Part shown: positions 34,137 to 46,925 of the stretch, in pieces
Position numbering within the stretch: the first letter of the stretch is position 1
Layout of the letters: every line of letters starts with the position of its first letter
Origin: Stichopus chloronotus
Lineage: Eukaryota > Echinodermata > Holothuroidea > Aspidochirotida > Stichopodidae
Assembly (NCBI GenBank): GCA_021234535.1
Contig: CM037842.1
Span: forward strand, 6,242,203 to 6,306,202
Length of the DNA stretch: 64,000 bases
Reading direction: 5' to 3'
Notes under the pieces: generated by a model
Seen by the model: the letters and a program-made list of their open reading frames with translations, nothing else
Database searches by the model: none
What the model was told of the DNA's origin: nothing
Made by a program: the position numbers and the translations under genes

Positions 34137-36198
34137 GTAAGTAAAATGTGTTGTTCTCAGTCATGGTGAAGCATGGAAAGTCTGTGCTTAAAATGGAAAC
34201 AAAATCACTTTATAGATTTATGTAACTTTAAAGGACAACGAAAGTCAGAAAAGATATATCAGTGTTAAGTGAGATTCTCACCTCCAACTGAAATTTCCTA
34301 AGAAAATAAAATAATCACGAAGCTGCTTTTCTAAGATTAATGACACGTAACCCCATGTCATGCAAAAGCTTCTTTCTCTTTATAACTCATGGTTCTTTTT
34401 GAAGTTTTAATATGAAGTATTCACCATACCTAATATAACGTTTGCAAACTACCCCAGCTATCCACCTCTAACCAAGAATGAAAATGAAACGATTTGGTAA
34501 TAAATACGGTTCCTTTATAGAGGATCTATTTATCAGAACCCTAGTAATAAAATGGAAAGAGCGCCACACTACCGTCTTGAGCCAATCATCCTTATATGCT
34601 GTGTATAAATTGCCGCAAGAGCGTTGTAAGGCTGTCACATGAATGAGGGGGCGTACGTTGCAAAAATACACTCATTCTTTAAATGTCAGTATATGTAATC
34701 CTCATTTTGGGGTGGTCTGGGTTGCCTACCCCACCCCCATCTTAGCTACGCTACTCCTTCACTCGTTGAAAGTGTCACATTTTTCCTGTAAGGAGAATGC
34801 TATTAGGGCATATTTGCAACTTTCAATGTAGACAATAATCGCTTATCAAATTGCCAACATTTATCAGAATATACTTAGCATATAATGGTTTATTTAATAT
34901 TAAAATCTAGGTAGTTGCGGGGAAAAGTAACGTCTTGAAGTCTTATAGGTCAGAAATAGTAACTTGAATAGATATTGACCGAACAGGTCAAACTCCAAAC
35001 ACAGAATTCACAAATTATATATTTTGGATGAAACGTGAGACACTAACTTAAAAAAGATTTTGAATTTAAACTGTTTTCAATGAAACGAAAGAAGATTTGT
35101 AAGAAATGTCGGCTTGTACTTGTATGCGTACCCTTCTAATGTTTATTGCATAATGTTGATTACGATTGTACAAAATGATAAACTGCAACGGACTCGAAAT
35201 GTGAAATACTTAGTGCACTTACTTTTATAACCTGTATGCTCTCCAGCGCCTGAATATCTTCGCCTTAATGCTTTGAATATGTGTGAATATGGACATTAAT
35301 ATCATGCTATAGATAGGCACATGTTGTGTGCAAGATGTACCAGTCATTTAGAACGGATCCTTACGAAAATTAAAAAAAGACACTGCTGTCACTGTACTAG
35401 GGCGTAGCCCTTTAACCCAAATTGTTTTCTCGGATTATCTACCCGCCCTTATGTCTAGAAGACTCTGACGATATGATTAAGGGTACCAAAATAATTCAAC
35501 AAGATTTTATCGTATTCTCTGGTTGGTAAATCTACTCTCCGTGAGCTGGAGTTCTTGACGGGACTTTCTACATACATTCTACGATCATGGAAAGAACTTG
35601 CACTGAATGTATAAAATTTCACAATGTCGATTTAATGGAACCAAAGTTAACTCATTTGAACCTTTGATTTGACAGGCCTCCGTAATAGTCAATGAAAACA
35701 CGCTCTGTTGTTAAGATGTGTACTTATATATTAAGGATCTAACTGTCTCCTGGGGGCTTCAGCACTAGATTGATGCTAGAACATTGAAAGTCCCCTAGAG
35801 GAGTCTTTTAACTACCTCATATCGTGATTATGTTATTATGCCAAGCTGCTATATTACCACGTCACGTAATATTTCCAAGTTCCATTATGGCTGTAGTGCG
35901 GTGAGGCCAATAGAACAAATCTCTAACGAATGACGACAGGAAATTCAAGTCATCGTTTTCGTTATTTCTGTGATCAACGCAGTACGTATCTGGTGAATTC
36001 AGCATCAATATATGTGGCACTTATTTATAGACAGGATGGCAAGAGGCAATGGATGACTATGCCTGAGGCGAAGTGAATAAATTATTACTTTGTAAATCTT
36101 TTTCGCATCATGATTTGTCATTTAACATAATATATTGACAAATTGTTGTAAATTTCAATAATAAGAAACACATTCTGATGCATGATCCTTCCTGACAG

Positions 36199-36303
36199 TC
36201 GCGTTCTGTCCTGTGGAATTTGCAGGAGTTATCAGAGTTATCACAGATAATTGTAGGATCGAGACTTCAGGGGACAGGGGAAGATGCATTTACATTGCAT
36301 CAG
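36199..36303 (+). CDS. Candidate internal exon, 105 bp, two open frames
   Basis: Acceptor gatccttcctgacag (ends 36198), or an alternative tggaatttgcag (ends 36225), is paired with a strong donor catcaggtaaga (GT at 36304-36305). The length is a multiple of 3 with either acceptor (105 or 78). In phase 0 it reads SRSVLWNLQELSELSQ through a GTGEDAFTLHQ end. In phase 1 it reads AFCPVEFAGVIRVITDNC then a C-containing segment ending IASG. The phase-1 version has three cysteines and the phase-1-to-1 class seen in the PAN gene, which favours an extracellular protein; the phase-0 version looks like a helical cytosolic protein. The family is not recognised. Confidence 0.4.
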
Positions 36304-39300
36304 GTAAGATGGAAGCAATGAGTGCGTCGAAATTAGTGGTCGGTACATGGACTGCGATCTTGGAAGTTCCTCATCACATATGCTAGAAACAGTAGTTAGC
36401 ATAATGTTCAAGTTATCCTGTAATCAATATCTACGTTAATTATATCTATAGAACTATTTGTTTGCATCCAGTACCCGAGTACCCGTCCAACGATGTCTCA
36501 ACCCCGGTTCTGAAATTGCTACTGAGTCCAAAGTTTCATAAACATCCATTGCAGGTGTACCAAAATTCAGGTTATATGGAACTGAAATCACTTCACTGAG
36601 ATACATACGGTAGTACTGTTATGTGAGCGTGCAAAACAAAATGTCGAATTATGATTCGTACCATATGGCATTCATACCATACCGGAACTTATGCATTCGG
36701 TTACCCTGGTAAGAAACCGACTGGCTCTCAGATTGCAGGAAATGGCTCTTCCCAGTCTCTCTGGCGTTGTGGGTTCCAGCTAACATTTTCTTTATACTGA
36801 CGGCAGTTTGCACTCTGGTGCATGGACTCCTACCTTGAAGGTAAAACTTCCAAGCCATATGGTCGATGCCAAGGACTTGCGGATAAGTAGGTTCTGCGTT
36901 GTACGTTTATGAAGTTTTCAAAACTTCTGTCATAGAAAAATTTCAAAACTTCTCTTTTGTCAGTAACCTTTTTCCCATGCAAATGCTTAAAAAACTTTCA
37001 ATGACAGTTTGGGAGGCTCTTTTCTTTTACAAATTTTGCCCTATATTTTTTACCTTCAAATTTCATGGGTGGGGGATGCAAGACATTTGACAGGGGGACT
37101 CTGGCCTCCGCTGGTTATGCCACCAATGAGTAGTGATGTCTTTTATGCCTCCCACTAGCTTGAACATGAAATGTTGTTTGGTCAAAGGCTGTAAATATTT
37201 TCCTGGACTCTGCAGACAGACATTATTGGCTTTCAGTCAAAAACATTCCTGCTGCGCATGTCTAATAAGATTGTTCCGTATGACGTCACAAATTCCCTGT
37301 AATGCATTGAACGATCTGACCACTGTGAAGTAGAAATTTGTTTAAAAATTTTGCATTTCCAACAGGACATACTATCGTTTACACCAGTACAGAGACAAAA
37401 TTTTCCCTTTCAAAATATTTCATTCACTACACATATTGTTATTTATCCTTCTGAAGTGTTGTATGAGGAGTATTCTCAAATTAGTTTCTTCTCCAATCGT
37501 TTACTGGAATGAACCCTCCATCGTGTCATGCTATTCATTTTTCATGAGTCTTGGCGTCTTTTAAATGCACATATTTCGATTTATAGTGTCCACATCAACT
37601 AAGTAATGAATACTGATGTGAAATTCACACCTAAGTTATGCATCAAAGAAATAGGTTTTTGTCTCTCATAAATGACATTATGAAAAACAAATAAAACTAT
37701 AAAAAAAAAAATCGTTAACGTTCAAACATATGTGCGTCCTCAGCTATGTTGACAAGTTTTAAAGCAATGTTATAAAATTTGTTTCTAATTATATATGTTT
37801 ATTTCTTAGATTAGTCTTGAAGAAATAAAGAAAATAAAGAATAATCTTGGATAATTCAATATTTGGAACCTAGACCAATTTGTGACAACGTATTTTGTAT
37901 TCTTACCATCTAATGAATCTAATACGTTGTGTATGGTATATTCACTTCACTGCCAACTTTATTTCTTGACACCGAACAAAAATTTTTCGATTATCAAACT
38001 GTCGAGGGGTCATGGTGTGTCTACACTTAACAAACATAACGTTTGTGACAAACTCACTTTTTAGTCTTTGAATGTTACCTAAAATTTTCATTCTTATTGT
38101 GCAAGTGGTAAAAGACTTCGTTTTAAAAGGAAAAACAAATACAAAGTAAACTAAGCAATATAAAATAGAATATCATTGTTGCGTGGATGCCTTCGTTAAG
38201 CACTGAGTTGCATACTGATTTGTAGTCGACATTTCATGTGAATGATTACTCCATATTGTTGTTTAAAGTTTTCGATCATCATGAAAATCACCATCTAAGA
38301 GGGTCCAAATAATTAAAGGTTACTCAAAGCTGAACCTATGCATTAAGAAGCGGAATTGGATAAAGCAGGACCGGGGTCAACGCAAGCGATGCACGAGGGC
38401 GTAGCCCAAATGCGTCTAGAAATAGCCGCGATGCACAGGTTTAGTGATGATAAATGTAACAAGTTCGTTCATGCACAGTATATTTCGAAGAAAAATACGA
38501 AAACAAACAACGTTTGGGTTTGTCAATAACCACATTTATCAAAAAAGAACACACACACACACACACACGAACAAATTAACGCGATTAACCAACAACGCTG
38601 TGTGCCAACAATGTTCGTGCCCGATTGAAAAAGTACATCATTGTTTTGTGCAAATTAGGGACCAAAACACTGGCCATCTATGTTTTCATTGAATTCATCT
38701 GTCGGTGATTTTACTCAGTCTAAAATTGACCATGCTCTATTCCAGCATATTGCGCTGTCACCTGACTGTATTGGCCCAATAGGAGTTGAAGATTATTACC
38801 AAGAATGAATGAATATTTTCAAACTGTACATATGTCAAATTCAATAACAGGTCGTACTTTCATTTTGTAAATATACTGGGAAAATGTAGGTTTTTTCTTT
38901 ATGAATTAACAAGTGAACAGCTACAAATCTCGAGACTCTCAGTCCAACCTATCTCTTCAGGCATGAACTCTGATGAAAATTTTGTAATATCAAATGAAAT
39001 CAAAGTTTGTCTTTAAATTTGCGACAGAATATTAGAGACGTTATGCTTATGAACCTGAGAAAGTTTCCTGTTTGAACATTAAATTGTCTCCAAAGATGGT
39101 CTCACTGAAACAGTTTCTCCAACAAACAAATCATCCATTTGCAATTAGATAAACCTGATTATAGGTGATTGATCATTTTAGTAAACCTCGCGTGATGTCC
39201 GTCTGTTTTATAACTCTCTGCAAACGTTACTAGGTTATGGTTACTTTTAAGCCCTCAGGGAATAATACTATCATGAAAGCAAAGCGGAATACACGAACGC

Positions 39301-40389
39301 ACACGCAAACACACACACATACACGCAGAAACTAGTGATATTTAATTGCTTGGCTTAATGGTCATAAACTAGTGGCTTATGCAGAGATTTATTAAGCAGA
39401 GACCAAAAAAAAAAAAAGGGCCAATCACCTCTAACCTTGTAATTTTGCATTCTCTGTAGAAGGAAAAAAATCACTGATTTTCGAAATAATCAGGAAATAA
39501 CTGCATCGCCCAATTTAACTGACTTTTAATCGACAACGGATTGTCTTCTACATATCCAATGTATCATAAAGAGATAACAACTTGTTTCAAGCTAATTGTT
39601 AATAACTTTTCCCTTTCACGATTGAGCTTTAAGTTTGTTCAACATCATAAGCATTTGGTTTTATTTCGCCCTAGTCATCTTATGTGGTATGGAACTTTTT
39701 ATTTTTCTGGTCACCATGGCAACAGCAGTAATATTCAGTGAGCTATATGTGTTACTATTGCCGCATGTTGATCATCGGAAGTTGATCTGAGTCTGATCTT
39801 TGTGTGGTTGAGTTAAAGCTGTGTTTTGACTAATTTGTTTTAAGAGTGTAAAGTCACTATAAATATTCAACATTGGCAAATGATATCCTGCAATATTTCC
39901 AAATTGTTATTTTTTGCAGTCCTTTATCTAAGTCTTAACTATATACGATAGTCTTAACAATGAAATAGGACTGTACAAGAAAACGACTGGTTGTTGTAGT
40001 CTTATAGATACCAACTCAACTAATAAAGGCTGATCGTCCAGCAGAAAATGCTATCGCATTTCCAATCTTTAGATTAATTAACTTCTCTCGATTATGAAAA
40101 AGTTCATTAATATTTTTGTTTTCTCTCTTAATACTTTTCAAAGGCTGACGTTATTAGTTTTCATTAAAGTTGTTATTGAATAATAATATTTGACGCCTTT
40201 CTTATTAATCTTAATTTGATGCTTTTACATAAAATCCATCAACACGGATACAAGCGACGACAGGTTATTTCAAATTCTTTCTTTCATTTTGTTGTTTTCG
40301 GATCCAGTTACTGAAGTTACTTATTGAGATAAACTATCTCTATTATTAATGTTGATCGTGATATTGATGCTTTCCCTCTACAGACGTTT
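36304..40389. other. No supported gene
   Basis: A 51-codon stretch on + at about 36647-36800 (TGTYAFGYPGKKPTGSQIAG) looks somewhat protein-like but lacks splice sites that define it. The rest is AT-rich non-coding sequence with (AC)n runs. Confidence 0.4.
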
Positions 40390-40485
40390 GGATAATGTAA
40401 CTGTAGGTTGCATGGATAATGTAACTGTAGGTTGCATGGATAATGTAACTGTAGGTTGCATGGATAATGTAACTGTAGGTTGCAC
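40390..40485 (+). repeat. Four tandem copies of a 24-bp unit
   Basis: The unit ggataatgtaactgtaggtt then gcat is repeated four times with only one change (last base). It is preceded by a pyrimidine-rich acceptor-like ccctctacag (ends 40383) and lies in an open frame, giving DNVTVGCM four times, each with an NVT sequon, followed by a hydrophobic stretch. Near-perfect identity implies recent expansion. Coding is unproven. Confidence 0.85.
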
Positions 40486-43400
40486 GTTGTTTTTCATTGT
40501 TTTATTTTTTTATTTATACTCTTGGCAATTTAAAGTTTATTGTCAGTAGATTATTTTATACTTAATGAGTATCGTAGTAATATAACTTTAAAAATAATTT
40601 CCCCCTGATATTTATCATTTTATCTCCACTTGTGTGGAATAACGGCTTTGTATATTGCTCGAGATTTACGTTTATTATTACTGTAGTTTTTATTTATTAC
40701 CGTAAAATGTTATATCCTTCAGTGTTTATAGATCATTACCTTACATTTAATTATTACCGTAAACATGGTAATTTAAAAACAATGGTCATCAACTGGAATA
40801 GATTAACCACTGGGGTAGCATTGGTTGTTGGGTTAAGGTCAGTGTAACACTTGCCCTCTGCATCAATAGAGGGACAGGAACATAACTTTATGTTATAGTT
40901 TACAATATGTACTATTGTTTACTAATGTAAAATGATTATTCTAGCTATAGGTAAGACTGTCCTACATTCAGGGAGGTGCTGCTACGATAATTAGCTCACA
41001 ATATGAACTTCTATATTACTCAGGACGTTAAAAACCTTTCACTTATCCTTATCACTTTTGTCCTATTTCAACTTCAAAATGAGCTTTTCATCCGAAAAGC
41101 TTCAATTAACCTGGATACATTCTGCGATCGTATTAACCCTTATAATTGATTATTGGTACACTTGAATCAGATTGCCGCTATTAAAAATACTCAGTTGGCG
41201 TTTCAGAAGCACTCTTCAATTTTCCAAACCTGTAAATGCTGGGAAAGATTCAAACAAAACTATTTAAGGTATTGATTGTTTTCTATTCTCTTTAAGATGA
41301 TTTAGGCAACTTAACAATTCTTAATCGACATCTAGCAATGTGTGCGATCATAGTATACATGGTTGTAGTATTTCCCGTAAGAAGTATTTCACTTACTGCT
41401 AGCAAGATTATTTATTATTCATCTCAAATCATCAGACTGTATTATGGAAAATATACAATTTTAAAGGATTACAGATTAAGACCGTTACATTTTTTGCGGG
41501 CTAGGTAAAGATGTTGGATGATGCAGTAGCAGCTTTGTTTACACCAATTGCAAAATGTCAAAAACTTCCATTAATTACCTGTACGCAAAGGCTAAAAAAA
41601 GAAAAAAAAAACTAATGTGCTAAGGGCCAAGTCCGTTTGAAAAATTCTCATGACGCATCACTGCCCTGGCCGTTGATATCTTGCGCGAACAGAAGAGCAA
41701 TGCCTAGGCTGATAAACACAAAAACTTGGACATTTTTTCTGTAATGGTAGTCTTGAAGTAAACACAGAATTACCCACAGCGATGCGAAATACATACATAC
41801 ATTTTAATATTATTCTTATAATTTTGATTGTTATTATTATTATGATGATGATTATTATTATAATTGTTGTTATTATTGTACAGCTGTATTCTATGTTGTA
41901 TTAAATAAATCGTCATCCTCAGATTCACCTTGTTTGAAAGTGTAAAGCTTTCATTTATTAATTGATAGTATAGTTCGTACAGAGGATGTGTTGCGCACTA
42001 ATCATACAGAGTGATCCGCATATTTCAGTGTAACGTTTAAAAGTGTTCACGTCCCTCATTTAGTTACTGTTTTTTCACCATATATAGACACGTAAACATT
42101 TCTTATCTATTAAGAGTGATAATTTCCGATCTGCAAAATAATAGTTTTGTATAACACTTTTTATAAATAAATGTAACAAAATAATGAACACGTTGAGTTA
42201 TTCAGTGGTATTTGTTCTATTAATATTTTTTCAACCATATCGTTGTAATGTAAGAAGCACTCTTGTTAATTACGGCAGATATCTGCATTACTGCATAAAT
42301 ATGTGAATTAATTGCTGTCATTTCTATACAACGAGTTAGCCATATTAAGGAAAAAACAGAGTGGATCAAAGTTAAGCGCTCTGATTTAATCTAAGGTGAA
42401 CTTTTAAAATTCTAGCAAGATACGTAACATTTCATTGCATTAACACCTTCAACATTTAATTATTTAAATTAAATCACTTGACTCTTCTAGCAGTTGGAGA
42501 CAAGAGCATATCTTTTACAAAGTCAACAGTACAGTTGAGTTCACAAGTGGTAAAAGAGATTGCTGTGAGATAGAAAAACACCTTTTCCAAGTCCAATGGA
42601 ATATTGACAGAAATAAATTTACGTTTGCTGAAGTGATAAAGATTGAGAGGACCTGCTTTAGATAACAGCGTTGTATTGTGTCACTCAAATTCGCGATATG
42701 GTGTCCAGATATTGTCCACTTGCAATCTCGAGATGTTAGGATCTAAATAAAACAAATTAATTCGCTTTCATTTAATCCGGAGTATAGTACTTTAGTCAGA
42801 ATCAAGGTTAACAGGTTAACGAAATCCAAGTTCCGTGTTCTGCCAAACACTTTCCATTTTAATAGAAGTCATTCTGTGTCGTTGCCGATTTTGTAGTTTT
42901 TCTCCAGACCACATCCGAAAGATGCAAATGAAGACGTGATAAATATTTACCAACACGATACACTGGAAACCCATGAATGATCTTTCGACGACATTATATT
43001 GGAACATTACGATGTTGTACTGATTAGCATTAAATTCATCGTTGCATAAAATTACACTGGACGATTATAACGTCATATTAATTAGATCTAAATTCGTCGT
43101 TGACGATGCATAATAGTAAACATATTTTACGTGGAACAGAATTGAAATTGACCCGATTCTTTTTCAAATATTAACAATAACCATTACCGTTACCCGTCGG
43201 TTCAGAAGAACCTATGCAAATATTGAAACTGAATATGGGGCCTTCACGAGAATTTGGGAATTCACAGGATTCCTGATTCATAATTCTGAGGGTATACATA
43301 TCTCAGGAATGATTACCTTACCACGGCCCAGATATAAAGTAACTAGAGCTGAAAGCGCCATGGGAGGTCACAAATGTCCCAGAAACGTTTCAGAGTTCTA

Positions 43401-46369
43401 ACCTTTTCAAAGGCTTTGATGTGATTTGTTGTAGGATTTTAGAACTAAAAGTGTTAGGACTGAAAACAGCACTGAATCTCTGTTATCAATATTGCAACTC
43501 AGAAGAACTAAACGCAAGTACATATCCAATATGGAACTTTTCAATGCACAAGCGCATCTTTTTAGAGTTCGGTTGAGGGGCGCCTCATCAAAGTTCGTTG
43601 CAAAATAAGGAATCTGCCGCTTTCGATAAACTGAACACAAACACACACACAAAAAAGAAAATAGTTTCTTCTGATTTGGGAGTTTGCTTTTTGCATATTT
43701 ATGCAAAAACATAACCACTGTGCAAGGGGATCGACTATGTGAGTTATCTAGTTTGACTTGCTTCGCATTTATTGCGTTTCATTTGCATGATGTATTCTGT
43801 ATAACAGTTTAACTGAGACCTTGCTATATCGAAATCTAAGATTCCTCAGAACCACGACTCCTGCCCAGGGTACTCATGAGATACACACTCCAGAATTCAG
43901 TGCTAGTCATTACTCTGTAATCAATTCAGGAGATAACTTGATCCAGTTTTCACGCCACTTGTAAAAACTAATAACCGAAGAATCGTGGCAAGGGATTCAC
44001 ATAGAAGTGATGGTTACTTCCAGCCATCTAAACTTACTATATGTGGTGATATAACGATACGTCTGTTCTGTGCTCCGTGTTCTTGGTTTTATTCATTGTT
44101 TATTACTTTCTAAGGTGGATGAACTTTCGAGACCAACTTAATTCAATTCAAACGAATCCCTAGAAACTCTTGAGAAGTGTCCTCTTGTTACAATTCGAAC
44201 TTTGGTTACGTTTGTGTAAGAAGGACAGATAAATCTTTCTTAATTATGGTAGCGCATCAATTTATTACTGACTAATATAAATGCTAAGAAGATTGGAACA
44301 TCCTATGAGTAAAATAATGTGGAAGTCCTTACTGACAAATTGGTAATTCTAAAAGTTAGATAAGTCAGCTGGATAAAATACACCTGTCAGGCAAATATAA
44401 TTATTTTCAATTGTTTTGGCTAGCATACATTAACAACAATGAAATTATTAATTTTCTTGGAGAGTAGGAGCATGAATTGGTAGGCTGCTGCCTCTTCATC
44501 GTCTGTTGCATACAATTTCTATCGTTTTCGTGGATTTGAAGTGTATTTAAATATATAGTAATATGTGAAATGTATTAATAGCGTAAACAAGTTAAACACG
44601 ACTCATCGTTGGGTTATAAAATAATCATGTCTGTTATTGTTATTATTATAAGTTGCTTTGACTGACACCATACAACGAACTGTTTTTGGTACAATAATAA
44701 CTTTATCTGTTTGACTCAGCAAGATGAATCATATATTTTGCATCTCCTTTTAATTTGTTCCTTTGATGTGAATTGAAAGAGTGAGAAAGGGACGGGGTAT
44801 GAATCCAGTTTAAAGAGATGGCCCGAGTTTGGAGAGAAAATGCAGTCATAGAAACGTCATGGACAACATGATTGTCTCTCGTTTTAATGACAAATAATGA
44901 GAATTAGTAAATAAATAGGAAAGAGAATGAGGTTGAAACTGTCAATCCCGTTCAGACTCTTCGAATTTTACCAGAGATTTTGCCCAAATGAGGGAAATCT
45001 AACATGTGCTGCAGACCATTTTTTCCCCCAGTATCCCAACGTCCTTTGCTTGAACAGGCCAATGAATATGTAGTACTATTTTGTGGTTCACTTTGTAAAG
45101 TTGCTGATCGCAATTGTCCAACTCAACGTAGATACGTAAAGGGCAGTAGTACACATGTGTTGTTCAATGAATTGAGTGAGTTAATGTCTTACACATAGTA
45201 CATTATCATCGATAGTATAGTGCCATAGCATGTTTGCACACAAAACTTGATCAATCAAAATACTGTAGCTTTTACAACTTACAGTCTGTCGATAGTTACT
45301 TGTGTAACAAATTCCAACAAACATAATAAAAGAACTGAAGGACTGGGTACTCCTCAGCGTAAAGGACAGGAAAAGGAGAGCAGAGGTTCGAATACAATAA
45401 AAATGATTTCTAACTGCAGAACAACACACTATGACAAAGTGTGTGGAACCGTATTGTGGGCGGACAATTATTTTCAAAACAATTCAACTTTTAACAGTTT
45501 TACGCAATTTATGTCAGTTTAAGAATTTCTCAGAATCATTTATTTTTTATTACTACGTAATTTGAGTCAATAATGCAAAGCATCTGTGGGGCATTGAAGA
45601 ATGGGGAGAAACGTAACGATGAAGCAAAACTTTGGGTTTTTAGTTTTGTCAAACTCACTTTATCATTTTATGTAAGTGCTCTAATATATTTTAAACTTGT
45701 TCCGGAGTAAGAAATATCACTTCAAAGCAAAGAAAAGTCGATGGCTCTCTGGACGTGACAAGCAGTTTGAATGTTTGATTTGCTTATTACCTTCATGGTC
45801 AAATTCAAAGCAAATCGAAGTCTGAATCTCGTATCTTCGAAAGATATCTTCAAAGACTGGAACCCCTAATTCCCAGGAACTATTAGAATACCCTTTTAAT
45901 TATATATTGCATTTTATTTTAGAATAAGAGGAAATATTACTTAAGTTAATCATTCTTAAATCCAAACCTGCTCAAATTAGATGATTTAGCGAAGAATTAT
46001 ACTTAATGTAAATCTTAGAGAGAATTGGGGAATTGGGTTAATTTATTCTAACGATTCACAGGAGAAACCCGTCATGCCCTATCAAGTCTTCCTATTTAAC
46101 GTATATTGTAGCTTATGTGTTTAATGCTATCATAGAATTTACACTATAACATTCTAAATTACTATGCGATGCCAGATTTTCATAGAAGTCCTTGACGTAC
46201 TTCGTTTACTTTAATCTGTTGAGTAATACAGTTGATTAAAAACGTTGTCTTGACGTAAATATTAGCCAATATCTTTGCCATTTTTTTAATGTCAGGTTCT
46301 TGATATCACCTGAAACGTCATACTATCAATGTACATTAAGCATGTATTTGATTTTTATCAATATATATC
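40486..46369. other. No supported gene
   Basis: Non-coding, AT-rich sequence. ATT-rich trinucleotide tracts lie at 41813-41880. Splice-like words occur singly but never form a plausible exon. Confidence 0.45.
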
Positions 46370-46925
46370 TGTTTAGTATCTTGGTATGTACATTTACCAT
46401 GTGTCTATGTGCGCTAACTTGTATCTATCATACATAGCTTGTAAACACCACACAGGTATCTGATATGAATCTAAATTTACCAACCTAAGATCGACTTTGT
46501 ACCTACTTTATATTTATCGTGTATCTGTGATACAATTTGTTTATATCATATATCTACCTTAATCTTGCATCTAAAATATACATATCCACATCGCATCTGT
46601 CTTTCATCAACCTTATGTCTACTATGAATCTACCATAAGTCCAGATGTGGTTATATTCTATATACACCCAATTTTAATTTACGTTATATCTGCCTATCGT
46701 CAAAAGTGTTTAACTCACATTTTTATGTAAATCATATATACCCTTCCATCTTGAATCTTTCATATTTTTTTGTCTTTGTTACATCTACCTTGTATTTACT
46801 ATATATACTATATCTTGCATCTATTATACATTGTATGTTTACTGTAATACACTGCATATACCGTACTGTACTATATCTTGCAATGACTACTATATCTGAT
46901 ATTAACTAATACGTCTACTTGCATC
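46370..46925. repeat. Degenerate tatct/acctt-type cryptic repeat tract
   Basis: Words of the form tatctac, ttgtatct, tatatct and accttgt recur every 10-20 bp for about 550 bp, with pyrimidine bias on +. It looks like an old, heavily mutated minisatellite. Confidence 0.45.

Noticed and set aside
45380..45400. ggttcgaat word resembling a tRNA T-arm
   Set aside because: No acceptor stem, D-arm or anticodon arm can be built around it.
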